Of a stretch of 64,000 nucleotides of DNA, positions 62,916 through 64,000 are shown piece by piece (position 1 is the stretch's first letter; the number at the start of each line of letters is the position of its first letter). The translations under genes and the position numbers were made by a program. The notes under the pieces were generated by a model that was given only the letters and a program-made list of their open reading frames with translations, searched no databases and had not been told where the DNA came from. The stretch is from Echiichthys vipera (taxonomy: Eukaryota; Chordata; Actinopteri; Perciformes; Trachinidae): positions 27,004,438 through 27,068,437 of the forward strand of contig OY829646.1 of NCBI GenBank assembly GCA_963691815.1, in the 5' to 3' direction.

Positions 62916-64000
62916 AATATGGGAGAAAATTATGGTTGATTTTTATGGATACCATATGAGGACCTCTACATTATTAAACATGCTGTTCATCTCTTCTACA
63001 TTCATTCACACTATGAGCTACCCTCCTCATCAACAGGCAGAGTTGGTATTGATCTTCCCTCAGGGTTTTCTATTTACAGTCGGCTGTTTAGCAGTGAGAG
63101 CAGGGAGGGTGTCTTCCAGAAACTTTACTCAGCAACTATTGATTTGCAATTAGACTGGGACCCTGCATTCCCCCACCATCTCTTTGACTCACAAATGCCT
63201 CAGAGGGTATGCATACACTTCATACTTTCATGTGATTTCATGCCCTAAACAGCAACAAGTGGAAAAATCTAACCAAATGGAAGCTGCTATAAGTGTGCTG
63301 GGATACTCAAAAGAAAACATACAAAAATCTTGAAAAGCTAAGGATGGACAATGATCCATACAACTAGCTAGACAGAAACCTTAATTTCTGGCAACATTTA
63401 GTTTCCACAAACCACTGACTGACGTAAGAAAATAACAGCCATAAAGTCATATAACACTGAATAAAGAATATAGGTGTCTGGTCCCAAGCAGAGCTGGTCC
63501 TGACCTCCCTGGGGCCCTAAGCAAAATTCTGCTAAGGGGCTCTGCTATCTGACCCCTGAACCATGTAAACCATTTGTCATTGCTACACAGTCACACCTGA
63601 CACCTCTGTGTTCCAATTACAACCCTCCCTCCTTTAAAACAGTTTGCTCCATCTAAACAGGATATAGACAATCAGTATTTTTTAAATAGAGTATCTTAAT
63701 ATTTCTTTCATTTCTACCTTTATTTTAAAAGTGAATATTACCTAACATATTGCAAATATGACATTGTAGAAAAAATATCACGTAGAAAATGATAAAATGT
63801 TAACACTAAGCCTTGGCTCTGTTGCACACAGTTAGCTTTGGCTTACAATGAAAACAAAAGACTAAAGGATATCGCTGCAGCTTCATGTCTGAAAATAGCA
63901 ATATCAAACCTTTACAGCTGTGTGGCTCACACAGGTTCCCTTTTATACATTTTCCAATATAAAATCCTACTTATCCTACTGAAAGATGTGCATCCATATT
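62916..64000. other. gene-free stretch at the right edge
   Basis: About 1.1 kb. The segment near 63490-63545 (CCTGGGGCCCTAAGCAAAATTCTG) resembles a dispersed fish repeat, with low confidence. No exon is recognised. Confidence 0.5.

Overview
This is a window of vertebrate nuclear DNA, almost certainly from a ray-finned (teleost) fish. It has spliced exons with GT-AG introns, many long dinucleotide microsatellites, AT-rich introns and many hAT-type DNA transposon remnants of the sort common in teleosts. I see no bacterial, viral or plasmid features.

One gene can be supported: ankrd11 (ankyrin repeat domain-containing protein 11, a chromatin co-regulator), on the minus strand. Eight coding exons can be placed with explicit splice sites: 23369-23514 (start codon at 23455), 19580-19712, 11663-11836, 10377-10577, 10127-10269, 9642-9789, 3501-7941 (giant Lys/Glu/Ser-rich exon) and 717-3393. 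Splice phases agree throughout and give 8004 coding bases, or 2668 codons, with no stop. The product runs from a conserved N-terminal leader, through an ankyrin-repeat block and a very long charged disordered region, into the conserved C-terminal domain. The last C-terminal exons lie beyond the left edge. The 5' exon has an acceptor at 23514, so at least one more 5' untranslated exon and the promoter lie to its right; I could not place them and they are probably outside the window.

Region by region: 1-716 is the downstream partial intron. 717-10577 holds seven introns' worth of compactly spaced coding exons with a few repeats. 11837-19579 and 19713-23368 are repeat-bearing introns. 23515-64000 is about 40 kb without a recognisable gene, best read as the long first intron (or 5' flank) of ankrd11.

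That last interval and the upstream introns hold several well-delimited non-autonomous hAT elements. Four have perfect 8-bp target-site duplications: 13838-14051, 18958-19488, 24432-25404 and 27169-28316. The last carries a broken BED-finger and transposase. There is also a transposase fragment at 40846-41640, a three-copy terminal-inverted-repeat family (17600, 36785, 62448) in which one copy encodes a short Myb/SANT-like peptide, a two-copy family (8456, 34789), and an exceptional 308-bp alternating CA/CG tract at 33833-34140. I did not find a convincing previously undescribed multi-gene system. The most checkable novelties are features of ankrd11 expression (upstream ORFs, a tandem NAGNAG acceptor, an atypical donor) and of the transposons.
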